NCBI GenBank assembly: GCA_903642225.1
Contig: CAHJWI010000008.1
Span: 45,427-109,426, forward strand
Direction: 5' to 3'
DNA: 64,000 bases
From: Acidobacteriaceae bacterium
GTDB taxonomy: Bacteria; Acidobacteriota; Terriglobia; Terriglobales; Acidobacteriaceae
Below, in pieces: positions 9,032 through 18,564 of the stretch. Position 1 is the stretch's first letter; every line of letters begins with the position of its first letter. The notes below the pieces were generated by a model, which saw only the letters and a program-made list of their open reading frames with translations, ran no database searches and was not told the origin of the DNA. The position numbers and the translations under genes were made by a program.

Positions 9032-9036
9032 ACGGC

Positions 9037-10101
9037 CTATTGTGCTCCGGCGGGGGCGGCCTCGTCGGCGGTGACTTTTGGAAAGTAGCCGCTGCGGGTG
9101 CGAACCGTCAGACGGTTGTAGCCTCTTTCCTTGGCGTCCACGTGCACCTGTCGGTAGCCGCCGAGGCGCGCCGGCTTGGTGGGCTGATAGCTGATGGTGT
9201 ACTGCTGGCGGATGTCTGCGGCAACCTGTGCGGCGATCGAGTCAACCTCGTCGAGGCGGCGTGGGAAGTAGGCGATGCCGCCGGTCTGTTCCGCGAGGGA
9301 CTGCAGGACGCGCTTGGCGTGGCGGGATTCGCGCCTGTCTTCGTCGGGGCCGAAGAGGAGGCCGACACAGTAAACAGTTGGACCGTCCAACTCCTGAATG
9401 CGTTTGATGGTGTCTTCAAGCGAGGAGGTGGATGCATTGTCATCACCGTCCGTAATGACGAGCAGAACCTGCTTGGGCTGCTTGGCGTTGCGTGCAAGGT
9501 AGTCTGCGCTGGCGACGACTGCGTCGTAGATGGCGGTGCCGCCGCTGGCTTTGACGTAGCCGAGGCCTGCCTCAAGCTTGTGGATGTCGGAGGTGAAGTC
9601 CTGGTCGATGTAGGGCTCCCAGGAGAAGTCGACGAGGAAGGCTTCGTCCTTTGGGTTGGAGAGGCGGATGAAGTCGAGGGAAGCCTTGCTGACCGCTTCG
9701 CGCTTGTCGTACATGGAGCCTGAGCTGTCGATGAGGATGCCGAGCGAGACGGGAAGATCTTCATGCCGGAAGGAGCTGATGGTTTGGGGGACACCGTCTT
9801 CATAGACGTGAAAGGCATCCTTGATGAGATCCTGCACGGCGCGACCGTTGTTGTCGAGCACGGCGGCGTTGAGGCGGACTTCGCCGACGGAGGTGCGCAG
9901 GATGTAACCACTCTTCTGGCGGTCAACCTGGGGCGACTGGTCGGGTGTGGCAGTCGGCGCTTTGGGCGGGGTGTCGCCATCGGGCGAGGGGATGGGGTCG
10001 CGATCGATGGACAGCGGCGGTGCCTGGGCGAGGAGCGACGGTGCCAGACCAAGAGCGAGGATGAAGGCAAGAACGGTTCGCACACTACTCCGATGGTGCA
10101 T
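9037..10101 (-). CDS. Secreted VWFA-domain protein (acidobacterial type), copy 1
   Basis: 354 residues with signal peptide (VLAFILALGLAPSLLAQA), a Pro/Asp-rich spacer, a beta domain (VRLNAAVLDNNGRAVQDL) and a von Willebrand A domain. The metal-ion-dependent adhesion site is intact: DSSGSM at 125-130, with a later TDGDDN. The C-terminus (IRQQYTISYQPT, then RLTVRTRSGYFP) matches the conserved end of the VWFA-related family that is expanded in Acidobacteria. It probably binds a protein or matrix partner outside the inner membrane. Its start overlaps the end of the second VWFA gene by 17 bp, so the two are translated from one message with copy 2 first. Confidence 0.88.
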   Translation of the reverse strand: MHHRSSVRTVLAFILALGLAPSLLAQAPPLSIDRDPIPSPDGDTPPKAPTATPDQSPQVDRQKSGYILRTSVGEVRLNAAVLDNNGRAVQDLIKDAFHVYEDGVPQTISSFRHEDLPVSLGILIDSSGSMYDKREAVSKASLDFIRLSNPKDEAFLVDFSWEPYIDQDFTSDIHKLEAGLGYVKASGGTAIYDAVVASADYLARNAKQPKQVLLVITDGDDNASTSSLEDTIKRIQELDGPTVYCVGLLFGPDEDRRESRHAKRVLQSLAEQTGGIAYFPRRLDEVDSIAAQVAADIRQQYTISYQPTKPARLGGYRQVHVDAKERGYNRLTVRTRSGYFPKVTADEAAPAGAQ

Positions 10102-11203
10102 AGTACCCCTGTCGATTGTGGACGATGAGCTGTGGCAGTCCCTGCGGGGGGTTCAGCTTGACCTTGAGTTTGCGGTAGTTGCCGTCTTTTTTGATGTCGG
10201 TGGGCTTGTAGCCGACGACGTATTCATTGCGAAGCTCCGCCGAGATGCGACTGGCGATGTCGCCCAGTTCCGCAACGTCGTTGACGCGGAAGAGGCGACC
10301 GCCGGTCATGTCGCAGATGTCGGCGAGCAGGACGGGGCCTTCCTTTTCTTCAACTGTGGGGGCGTACTGGTCGAAGATGCCGATGGAGTAGATTTGCACG
10401 TCGGACTCGCGGACGGCTTTGCGCAGTTCGCCTTCGCTGTAGCGGCTGCGGTTGTCGCCGCCGTCGGAGATGATGAGCAGCGCCTTGCGCTCGTACTTGG
10501 CGTCTTTCAGCTTGTTGATGCCGAGGTAGACCGCGTCGATCAACGCCGTGCGCGCGGTGGGCTTGAGCATAACCATGCGGGCGTCGATGTCGTCGACGTT
10601 CGACGTGTAGTCGACGACGATAGCGGGGCGATCGTTGAAGGCAATGACGAAGAACTCGTCCTGCGGATTGCTGGTGCGCATGAACTCCGACAGGGCCTTG
10701 CGGGCACGGGCATACTTGCTGGTCATGCTGCCGGAAAGGTCGAAGATGATGCCGATAGTAACGGGAGCGTCGTCTGTGGAGAAGCTGCGGATGGTTTGCG
10801 GCTGGTTGTTTTCGTAGACGTAGAAGTTCTCACGCTCCAGGCCGGTGACGAGGCGGTTCTGGGTGTCGGTGACGGTCATGGGGACGAGGACGAGGTTGGC
10901 ATCGACCCGGATGGTGGCGTTGGGGTGCGAGGTGGCTTTGCTGGCGACGTCCGCGCCTGTAATTACCTCACCCTTGGGCCTGGCGGGTTCGGCCGGCTTG
11001 GTGGGGGTGTGGGCATTATCCAGCGGGTTTTCCTGCGCGCAGAGGTGAACGCCAGACAGCAGGACGAGGAGGAGGCAGACGTACGTGCTCCAGCGAGGGA
11101 TTTGTCGAATGTGAACGGGTTGCCTGGCTGCATCCATAGCTCTGCCCTGCCCTGCCGCGGTTTTCCTGCGCTTGTGGACGGAACGGATCGCGGGTGGCAT
11201 CAA
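10085..11203 (-). CDS. Secreted VWFA-domain protein (acidobacterial type), copy 2
   Basis: 372 residues with the same plan as its downstream neighbour: N-terminal hydrophobic export segment (YVCLLLVLLSGVHLCAQ), beta domain (NLVLVPMTVTDTQNRLVTGL), VWA domain with DLSGSM at 155-160 and SDGGDN, and C-terminal VVGYKPT / KLKVKLNPP / NRQGYYAP. An ATG at 11137 (MDAARQPV) is an alternative start that still leaves the export segment. The pair are paralogues by inspection and share gene order and overlap. The ligand is unknown. It lies first in the two-gene unit, with a 120-bp gap to the MFS exporter. Confidence 0.87.
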   Translation of the reverse strand: MMPPAIRSVHKRRKTAAGQGRAMDAARQPVHIRQIPRWSTYVCLLLVLLSGVHLCAQENPLDNAHTPTKPAEPARPKGEVITGADVASKATSHPNATIRVDANLVLVPMTVTDTQNRLVTGLERENFYVYENNQPQTIRSFSTDDAPVTIGIIFDLSGSMTSKYARARKALSEFMRTSNPQDEFFVIAFNDRPAIVVDYTSNVDDIDARMVMLKPTARTALIDAVYLGINKLKDAKYERKALLIISDGGDNRSRYSEGELRKAVRESDVQIYSIGIFDQYAPTVEEKEGPVLLADICDMTGGRLFRVNDVAELGDIASRISAELRNEYVVGYKPTDIKKDGNYRKLKVKLNPPQGLPQLIVHNRQGYYAPSE

Positions 11204-11323
11204 CTCTTCGACGCAAACTGCGGTTGTAACGTCACGGCTGCGCAGGACTTCGGCGCTGGAGCCCTGATTCTATCGGATGTCTATTACAGCATGGAACGTG
11301 CCGTGATACGCCGTTTTCATGCG

Positions 11324-12907
11324 CTAGTGAGCTGCGCCTTCCGGGGCCTTTTCGCCGGCTTTTGGCTTGGCCAGCAGGAAGGCAAGAAAGAACGTGACGC
11401 CGGTGAGCCAGGCGAGCATGCGATAGACGTCGACGTAGCCCTGCGTGGCTGCCTGCTGATTGAGCTGTGTATAGATTGCTGCCTGGCCCGCAAGATTGCC
11501 GCTGCCCCCGTACACGGTGGAACTGCCCTGCAGAAAAGAGCTGAGCGATTGCAGCCTCGCGGCAAACTGCAGATTGGCCACGCTCATGGAGTTTTGCAGG
11601 CGGGCCTGGTGGAAAAGTGAACGATTTGTAACCTCCGCGCCCGTGAGCGAGATGAGGATAGAGCCGCCGATGTTGCGGGCAAAGTTGATGAGGCCGGAGA
11701 CCTGATTGGAGGCCTCGCGCGGCAGGCCGACGTATGCCGCGTTGGTGAGTGCGATGAAGCAGAACGGGATAGGCAGTACCTGGATGACCCGCAGAACGCT
11801 TGCATAGCCGAAGCTGATATCGAGCGTTAGGTGATTGGAGACGTACCAGTAAGCGCCGGTGAAGAGGAAAAAACCGAGTGCGATGAGGTTGCGCGCCGGA
11901 ATTTTGCTCACGAGGAAACCCGCCAGCGGCATGACGAGGACAAGGGCCACTCCACCCCATGTAAGAGCCTGGCCAGACTTGGTGGCCGTGTAACCGACGA
12001 CCTGCTGCAGAAACTGCGGCTGAAGGACGGTGCCGGCGTTCAGGATGCCGCCGACAAGCAGCATAAGAAAGCAGCAGATGGCAAAGTTGCGGAACTTGAA
12101 CAGGCGAAGGTTCATGAGAGGGGCCTTGGCACCCTTCAATTCCCAGAAGAGTAGACCGATCATGCCGACGACGAACATGCTGGCAAAGGCGATGATGAAG
12201 TGCGAGGCGAACCAGTTGTCCTCTTCGCCCTTGTCGAGAGCGATCTGCAGGCCGGCCATGGCGAGGGTGAGGAAGCCCAGGCCGATGTAATCGACCTTAA
12301 AAAGATTCCTGGTGTCGTGTCTGGCCCAGGGTGGATCGTCCACCAGGCGGGAGACGAGCAGCAATGCAAGCAGGCCGACCGGAATGTTGATGTAGAAGAT
12401 CCAGCGCCAGGAGTAGTTGTCGGTGATCCAGCCGCCGAGTGTAGGGCCGATGGATGGTGCGAGCACGGCTACGAGTGCATAGAGGCTGAAGGCGAGGCCG
12501 CGCTGCTTTTCGTCGAAGGAATCGGCCATGATGGCCTGGGCCATGGGTTGCAGGCCGCCGCCTCCTGCGCCCTGCAAAATGCGGCACAGGAGCAAAACCG
12601 GAAGCGACGGGGCGATGCCGCACAGGAAGCTGGACGCTGTGAAGAGCACGATACAGGCCATGAAGAAGTTCTTGCGGCCGATGACGCTGGATGCCCAGCC
12701 ACCCAGAGGAAGAACGATGGCATTGGCGACGAGGTAGCTGGTGAGTACCCAGGTGCCCTGGTCAGTACTTGCGGCGAGCGAGCCGGAGATGTGCGGCAGC
12801 GCAACGTTGGCGATGGATGTATCGAGCACCTCCATAAACGCTGCGAGCGCCACCGATCCGGCAATAAGCCATGGGTTGACCCTCGGCTTCCATTGCTGCT
12901 CTGCCAT
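11324..12907 (-). CDS. EmrB/QacA-type drug exporter (DHA2 family MFS, 14 TM)
   Basis: Proton-driven inner-membrane efflux transporter. The start at 12907 (MAEQQWKPRVNPWL) has AAGGA five or six bases upstream; an upstream ATG at 12982 lacks this. Family motifs: LDTSIANVALPHISG in the first membrane helix (motif D1 of 14-TM drug exporters), GWASSVIGRKNFF in loop 2-3, and GGGLQPMAQAIMADSF. About 527 residues with 14 hydrophobic segments. It is usually paired with an EmrA-type membrane fusion protein; none is adjacent here, so substrate and partner are unknown. It is divergent from the DUF1015 gene across ~175 bp that must hold both promoters. Confidence 0.9.
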   Translation of the reverse strand: MAEQQWKPRVNPWLIAGSVALAAFMEVLDTSIANVALPHISGSLAASTDQGTWVLTSYLVANAIVLPLGGWASSVIGRKNFFMACIVLFTASSFLCGIAPSLPVLLLCRILQGAGGGGLQPMAQAIMADSFDEKQRGLAFSLYALVAVLAPSIGPTLGGWITDNYSWRWIFYINIPVGLLALLLVSRLVDDPPWARHDTRNLFKVDYIGLGFLTLAMAGLQIALDKGEEDNWFASHFIIAFASMFVVGMIGLLFWELKGAKAPLMNLRLFKFRNFAICCFLMLLVGGILNAGTVLQPQFLQQVVGYTATKSGQALTWGGVALVLVMPLAGFLVSKIPARNLIALGFFLFTGAYWYVSNHLTLDISFGYASVLRVIQVLPIPFCFIALTNAAYVGLPREASNQVSGLINFARNIGGSILISLTGAEVTNRSLFHQARLQNSMSVANLQFAARLQSLSSFLQGSSTVYGGSGNLAGQAAIYTQLNQQAATQGYVDVYRMLAWLTGVTFFLAFLLAKPKAGEKAPEGAAH

Positions 12908-13082
12908 GCCTGTCCTTGCGCCCGTTCGGCTGAGTGGATCTAGTATTTCGATGCGGTGAGAAAGGTGAGCGACACTTGCCATGTCGCGTCGCCGTCACAT
13001 GCGGACCGTACAATCAGGAGCAGTGCCGTGGCTGCAAAGCGCCGGTGCGACACTCTGCTTGCCAGGATAGTTGCTGACCCGC

Positions 13083-14528
13083 ATGCGTATTTATCCGTTT
13101 CGTGCCCTCCGTTACAACACCGGAAAAGTCGCCCTGGAAGACGTGGTGACGCAACCGTACGACAAAATTTCGCCGGCTATGCAGCAGGCATATTACGACA
13201 GGAATCCGTTCAACCTGATCCGTGTGATTCTGGGCAAGCGTGAGCCGGATACCGAGACGGACAATGTGTACAGCCGCGCCGCGGATAGCCTGCAGGATTG
13301 GCGACAAAAAGCAGTGCTGGTGGAGGAGCGGGAACCGGCGTTGTATGGCTACGCGCAGCGCTACACAGTACCGGGGACGGACGAGGTGCGGGAGCGGCGC
13401 GGGCTGATCTGCCTGGGCCACTTGTACGACTACGCCGAGAAAGTGGTGTACCGGCATGAGCAGACGCTGAGCAAGCCGAAGAGTGATCGGCTGAGCCTGT
13501 TCAAGGCGACGCGGACGTATTGCGAACAGATTTACATGCTGTACAGCGACCCTGCTTTTACGGTGGAACAGTTGGTGTTCGGCAACAAAGCCGGAACCCC
13601 TGCGGTGGTGCCGGACCAGACCGTGACCGATGAGTACGGCGTGGTGCACACCCTGTGGAAGGTGACTGACCCTGTGACGCTGAACCTGATTGTGACCAGC
13701 CTGCAGGACAAGAAGCTGATCATCGCGGACGGGCATCATCGGTACGAGACAAGCACGACGTATGCGCGGGAGCGTGCGGCGGAGCTGGGCCTGGCGGACA
13801 GCACGCGCGATGTGGCGTTCACGCATACAGAGGCAAATTTCGGCAAGCCGGATGAGAGCCCGAGCGAGGCGGAGGATGAGCGTAGCGCGTCGTTGCTGCC
13901 GGTGCCGGAGTTTCCGGAGGCCGCGATGATGATGACGCTGGTGAACATGGATGCGCCGGGCATAACAATTCTGCCGACGCACCGGGTTGTGTTCGGGTTG
14001 AAGAGGTTCTCTGTCGCAGGATTTCTGGAGAAGGCAGCGGCGTACTTCGATGTGACAACGCTGGCGGCGGCGGCAAAGGCAGAGAACAGCGATGCGGAGC
14101 AGGTGGTGGATGCGAGCGATCTGCTGGCACCGCTGAATGCGACAGAGGGCGTGGCTTTCATGGCGGCGACCGCGGACGGGAATTATCTGTTGACTGCCAA
14201 GCCGGAGACCGTTGCCGCGGCGCTGCAGGGTGTGACGGCGCGCCAGCGTGTGCTGGACGTGGTGCAGTTGCACTCGCTTGTGCTGGAGCAACTACTTGGG
14301 CTGACAGTGGAGAGCATTCGGGACCAGCAGAATCTGCGGTACCTGCGAAGTGCTCCGGATGCGCTGGCGCAGGTGGCGCGCGAGGACGCGGATGTGGCGT
14401 TCCTGGTGAAGCCGGTGACGCTGGAGCAGATGAAGACCGTGTCGCTGGCGGGAGATGTGATGCCGCAGAAGTCGACGGACTTTTACCCGAAGCTGCTGAG
14501 CGGGCTGGCGTTTTACGCGCTGGATTGA
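13083..14528 (+). CDS. DUF1015 family protein
   Basis: 481-residue cytoplasmic protein that clearly matches the DUF1015 family: N-terminal MRIYPFRALRYN followed by VVTQPYDKISPAMQQ and NPFNLIRVILGK, and the strongly conserved IADGHHRYETSTTYARE at about 217-233. The start is the ATG at 13083, where homologues begin; a TTG four codons upstream is possible. The biochemical role is not established; members are often linked with serine metabolism genes, and serC/serA are not in this window. It is followed after 42 bp by the amidase-like gene in the same direction. Confidence 0.87.
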   Translation: MRIYPFRALRYNTGKVALEDVVTQPYDKISPAMQQAYYDRNPFNLIRVILGKREPDTETDNVYSRAADSLQDWRQKAVLVEEREPALYGYAQRYTVPGTDEVRERRGLICLGHLYDYAEKVVYRHEQTLSKPKSDRLSLFKATRTYCEQIYMLYSDPAFTVEQLVFGNKAGTPAVVPDQTVTDEYGVVHTLWKVTDPVTLNLIVTSLQDKKLIIADGHHRYETSTTYARERAAELGLADSTRDVAFTHTEANFGKPDESPSEAEDERSASLLPVPEFPEAAMMMTLVNMDAPGITILPTHRVVFGLKRFSVAGFLEKAAAYFDVTTLAAAAKAENSDAEQVVDASDLLAPLNATEGVAFMAATADGNYLLTAKPETVAAALQGVTARQRVLDVVQLHSLVLEQLLGLTVESIRDQQNLRYLRSAPDALAQVAREDADVAFLVKPVTLEQMKTVSLAGDVMPQKSTDFYPKLLSGLAFYALD

Positions 14529-14570
14529 GGGTGGCTCACGGAGACCCGCTACAATCGTCCACGGCCCACG

Positions 14571-15554
14571 TTGAAGAACCTTCAATCCATTGCGATGTTC
14601 GCCTGTCTTGCACCGCCTCTGGCGGCGATGGGTCAGCGGCTAACGATTCTGCTGGATCCGGCACGTGGTGGGACCGAATACGGCGCGAGAATCGCCGAGC
14701 ACACCGCGGAGAAGCAGGTGACGCTGGACGTGGCAAACCGTTTGCGATCGCTGCTGACGGCGCGTGATTTCGATGTGCAGTTGACGCGCGACGGCGACGC
14801 GGTGGTGACCAACGATGCACGTGCTGCGCTGGCCAACCAGAGCAGGGCGATTGCGTGCATTTCGTTGCATGCAACGGCAGCCGGCAAGGGTTTGCACCTG
14901 TTTACGACATCGTTGACGCAATCTTCGCCGCAGGGGTATGCCGTGCCCTGGGACGAGGCGCAGTCGTTGTACGTGGAAAGGTCACAACGGCTGGCGAACG
15001 AGCTGGCGACTGCATTTGGGCGGTCGAAGATTCCTGTGTCGAGCGGGCGTACGTGGATTCGGCCACTGGATAACATGCAGTGCCCTGCGGTGGCCGTGGA
15101 GATTGCGCCGGATGGCGAGGGCAACACGGCAGCAGACCGCGGTTATGAGAACCGCATTGCAGATACGATTGCAGGCGCGATGTTGTTCTGGCGAGGACAC
15201 ACGGATGTTGTGCAGTCCATTCTTGCGCCACCGCCAGCAGTACCTGAAACCAAGCCGGCTACAGCTGCTGATCACCCGGAGACACAGACTTCGCCGAAGG
15301 TTTTGAGCCCGAGGTTTGGGGCCCCGCTGGTACCGGGGAGTACGACGGTGGCGCCAAAGCCCGCAAAGGTGCCGCCTGCTACGGGCCAGGCCGTTGGATC
15401 TGCTGACGGGGCTAAGTCCATGGTAGCCAAGCCTGCAATACCTGGACCGCCGGTTGGGCCGAAGTCTGGCGTGGCAAAGCCAGTTGCGCCAAGGCCGCCG
15501 GTGGTGCAGCCTAAACCCGTAGCGGTTCCCGTGCCGAGCGGGGTGCCTGAATGA
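14571..15554 (+). CDS. N-acetylmuramoyl-L-alanine amidase-like protein lacking a zinc histidine
   Basis: 327 residues: signal-like N-terminus, amidase_3 fold (about 23-215), then a ~110-residue Pro/Lys/Ala-rich tail. In working amidases of this fold zinc is held by His (DxGHGG), Glu and His. Here the first motif reads LDPARGGTEYGA with Arg32 in place of His. The Glu (AEKQ, 47), the second His (ISLHATA, 100) and the late catalytic Glu (VAVEIAP) remain. The enzyme may therefore be inactive or only bind peptidoglycan. The start is a TTG at 14571; ATG at 14595 is an alternative. The stop overlaps the ATG of the GerMN gene (ATGA), and murI follows, forming a cell-wall unit. Confidence 0.83.
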   Translation: MKNLQSIAMFACLAPPLAAMGQRLTILLDPARGGTEYGARIAEHTAEKQVTLDVANRLRSLLTARDFDVQLTRDGDAVVTNDARAALANQSRAIACISLHATAAGKGLHLFTTSLTQSSPQGYAVPWDEAQSLYVERSQRLANELATAFGRSKIPVSSGRTWIRPLDNMQCPAVAVEIAPDGEGNTAADRGYENRIADTIAGAMLFWRGHTDVVQSILAPPPAVPETKPATAADHPETQTSPKVLSPRFGAPLVPGSTTVAPKPAKVPPATGQAVGSADGAKSMVAKPAIPGPPVGPKSGVAKPVAPRPPVVQPKPVAVPVPSGVPE

Positions 15555-16252
15555 TTCCCCGCTACCAGCGCATACTCTTCGTGGTCCTGCTGGTGGGCTC
15601 GGTAATCCTGTCGGTGCTGTTGTTCAATCATCACCGGCATAATTACACGTTGCGCGACAATACCGGTGCAGACGCGCCGATTGAGGCCCCGTCGTATGCG
15701 GCGGCCGAGGCGACGACTCTGGATCTGGCCAATGATGCCGCAGGTTCCATTGAGCCGACGGAGCGTCAGCTGGCACTGCCGACGGAACCTGCGGTGCGCG
15801 CACGTGCGCTGCTGGAGCACCTGCTGGCCGAGTACACGCTACCAGGGACGGCGCACTCGGTGGGTGGCGGAATTGCGGTGGAGGATGTGTACCTGTTGAA
15901 TCTGCCGTTGGCGGCACTGCCGGGCAAGCGGGCAGATGGCAGCATGGAACCGACGCCTGCGGTTTCGTCGTCGACAAGTGTTTCGGGAGATCCGCTGTTC
16001 AGGGAGACGGGGCAGCTTGCAGTGATCAATCTGCGTTCGTCGTGGTGCGATGCGCACCCTTCGGGAATCACGGTGGAAACGTTAACCATCGCATCGATTG
16101 TTGGGACGATGCACGCGAATATGCCGCAGATCTCGAAGATTCGTTTCCTGGTGGACGGACAGCCACGGCAGACGCTGGCCGGCAATGTGGAACTGGATCG
16201 GACGTATGACGTGGTGGATACGGCGAATGTGACGGCAGGCAGGCATGAGTAA
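15551..16252 (+). CDS. GerMN-domain membrane-anchored protein
   Basis: 233 residues with one N-terminal membrane segment (ILFVVLLVGSVILSVLLF, ~8-25) and a periplasmic GerMN domain, recognisable from RARALLEHLLAEY, LAVINLRSSW, ETLTIASIVGTM and the closing SKIRFLVDGQPRQTLAG. GerMN was named from a Bacillus spore protein, but it also occurs in non-sporulating bacteria next to amidases, as here. It probably binds or organises cell-wall components. Its start overlaps the amidase-like gene by 4 bp and its end overlaps murI by 8 bp, so all three should be made together. Confidence 0.85.
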   Translation: MIPRYQRILFVVLLVGSVILSVLLFNHHRHNYTLRDNTGADAPIEAPSYAAAEATTLDLANDAAGSIEPTERQLALPTEPAVRARALLEHLLAEYTLPGTAHSVGGGIAVEDVYLLNLPLAALPGKRADGSMEPTPAVSSSTSVSGDPLFRETGQLAVINLRSSWCDAHPSGITVETLTIASIVGTMHANMPQISKIRFLVDGQPRQTLAGNVELDRTYDVVDTANVTAGRHE

Positions 16253-17135
16253 GCGGACGAAAATTGGGGTATTCGATTCTGGTTTTGGCGGGCTAACTGT
16301 GTTGCGTGCGTTGACCGCGGCATTGCCGGGTGCAGACTTTATGTACCTGGGGGACACGGCGCGCCTGCCGTATGGATCAAAGAGCGCGGCCACCGTGACG
16401 AAATACACCGGAGCGGCTGTCGAGGCGCTGCGTGCGCGCGGAGCGGAGCTGGTGGTCATTGCGTGCAACACGGCTTCAGCACTGGCGCTGCCATCGCTTG
16501 AGGAGACTGCACGTGTGCCACTGGTAGGCGTGATTGAGGCGGGTGCGGCAGAGGCTGCGCGGGTGCTTGCTGGTGCGCCGCATCGAACGGCGCTAGTGCT
16601 TGCAACCGAGGCGACGGTGTTGTCGCACGCATACCGGGCTGCGTGCGCGGCGCATGGTGTGCAGGCGTTTGAGCATGCGTGTCCGTTGCTTGTGCCCATG
16701 GTGGAAGAGGGTTGGACCGATCACGGCATAACGGCGCAGACAGCCTACATTTACCTGCGCGATGCTCTGGATGCGATGCGCGAGGAGCGCGGCGCCATCA
16801 GTGACGAATTGCTGGCGCGCAGCGGTTTGCCGGCGACTGACGAGGAACCGGTGCAACCGGCGCTTGTGCTGCTGGGGTGCACGCATTACCCGCTGCTGCG
16901 GCCGCTGCTGGAACGAACGATTGCGAGCGTGATGGAGGCGGTGCCGGTAGTGGACTCATCGACGGCAACGGCGGAGCATGTGCGCGGGCTGTTGCCGGAG
17001 TTGGCGCAGGCTGGTGATGACACGCCGGCGATGGAGTTCATGGCGACAGACTCACCTGCGAAGTTCAAGCATCTTGGAGAACGGTTCTTGCAGCGCAGCA
17101 TTGCAGAGGTAGATTTGGTGAGCCTCGAGGTGTAA
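16245..17135 (+). CDS. murI: Glutamate racemase
   Basis: Cofactor-independent racemase giving D-glutamate for peptidoglycan. 296 residues. Both catalytic cysteines are in place: VVIACNTASALALP (~72-85) and LLGCTHYPLL (~207-216). The N-terminal IGVFDSGFGGLTVLRAL and DTARLPYGSK are also family signatures. The start ATG at 16245 lies inside the end of the GerMN gene. An 18-residue charged insertion (MREERGAISDELLARSGL) precedes the second cysteine motif, with no sign of disruption. D-Glu is the substrate of MurD, encoded 12 kb downstream. Confidence 0.96.
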   Translation: MSKRTKIGVFDSGFGGLTVLRALTAALPGADFMYLGDTARLPYGSKSAATVTKYTGAAVEALRARGAELVVIACNTASALALPSLEETARVPLVGVIEAGAAEAARVLAGAPHRTALVLATEATVLSHAYRAACAAHGVQAFEHACPLLVPMVEEGWTDHGITAQTAYIYLRDALDAMREERGAISDELLARSGLPATDEEPVQPALVLLGCTHYPLLRPLLERTIASVMEAVPVVDSSTATAEHVRGLLPELAQAGDDTPAMEFMATDSPAKFKHLGERFLQRSIAEVDLVSLEV

Positions 17136-17204
17136 TGGAAAGGCACTGTATCCTTTGATGTCGGAAGACTAATGCGGCAGCTGTCGCTGCGAAAGACTGG
17201 GACA

Positions 17205-17711
17205 ATGGCGTACCTGCTGAAATCGGAACCGGATGTGTACAGCTTTGACGACCTGTTGCGTGATGGCGAAACGGTGTGGGACGGCATTAAAAATCCGCAG
17301 GCGTTGATCACGCTGCGCGCCATGCGCAAGGGTGAGACGTGCGTGATCTATCACTCCAACGTGGGTAAGGAGGCGGTAGGAACGGCGACCGTGGTGTCGG
17401 TTGACGAGAGCGACCCCAAGGCGCCGCTGGTGAAGCTGAAGGCGGGCAAGCGGCTGAAGCAGCCCAAGTCGCTGGCGATGATGCGTGAGGCTGCCGTGTT
17501 TCAAGATTCTCTGTTGTTCCGGCAATTCCGGCTGTCGGTGGTGCCGCTGGACGAGGCACAGGTTGATTGGCTGCTGCATGCCACGGTCGAGCCTGCAAAT
17601 GCGGATGCGCCCAAGAAGACAGTGTCGAAGAAGAGCGTGGCGAAGGAGACTGTGGCGAGCAAGTCTGCCGCAAAGAAGACAGGAATCAAAGCGGCTGCGA
17701 AGAAGAAGTAG
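17205..17711 (+). CDS. EVE-domain protein with lysine-rich C-terminal tail
   Basis: 168 residues. The start ATG at 17205 (MAYLLKSEPDVYSFDDL) is where EVE proteins begin; an upstream ATG at 17172 would add 11 residues. The EVE (PUA-like) domain spans ~1-125, with WDGIKNPQA, VIYHSNVGKEAVG and VPLDEAQVD, the pattern of the thymocyte-nuclear-protein-1-like group, whose members are thought to recognise modified bases. The last ~40 residues are Lys/Ala/Ser repeats (KKTVSKKSVAKE, KKTGIKAAAKKK) resembling a histone-H1-like nucleic-acid-binding tail. It lies between murI and fabI, 22 bp ahead of fabI. Confidence 0.9.
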   Translation: MAYLLKSEPDVYSFDDLLRDGETVWDGIKNPQALITLRAMRKGETCVIYHSNVGKEAVGTATVVSVDESDPKAPLVKLKAGKRLKQPKSLAMMREAAVFQDSLLFRQFRLSVVPLDEAQVDWLLHATVEPANADAPKKTVSKKSVAKETVASKSAAKKTGIKAAAKKK

Positions 17712-17733
17712 CAGCGACGCGGAAGGAAGAACG

Positions 17734-18498
<765 letters not shown>

Positions 18499-18564
18499 GC
18501 AAGAGCTGCGGCTTTGCTTGCCGCGAGACCGTAGATCTTGAATGTAGGCTGGGGTCACTACTCA

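Noticed and set aside
9947..11620. A 557-codon plus-strand frame over the VWFA genes
   Set aside because: It is the shadow of real minus-strand genes in GC-rich DNA, with Val/Gly/Asp-biased composition and no motif.
13014..14291. A 425-codon minus-strand frame over the DUF1015 gene
   Set aside because: Arg/His/Leu-rich shadow of a well-supported gene, with no start signal.
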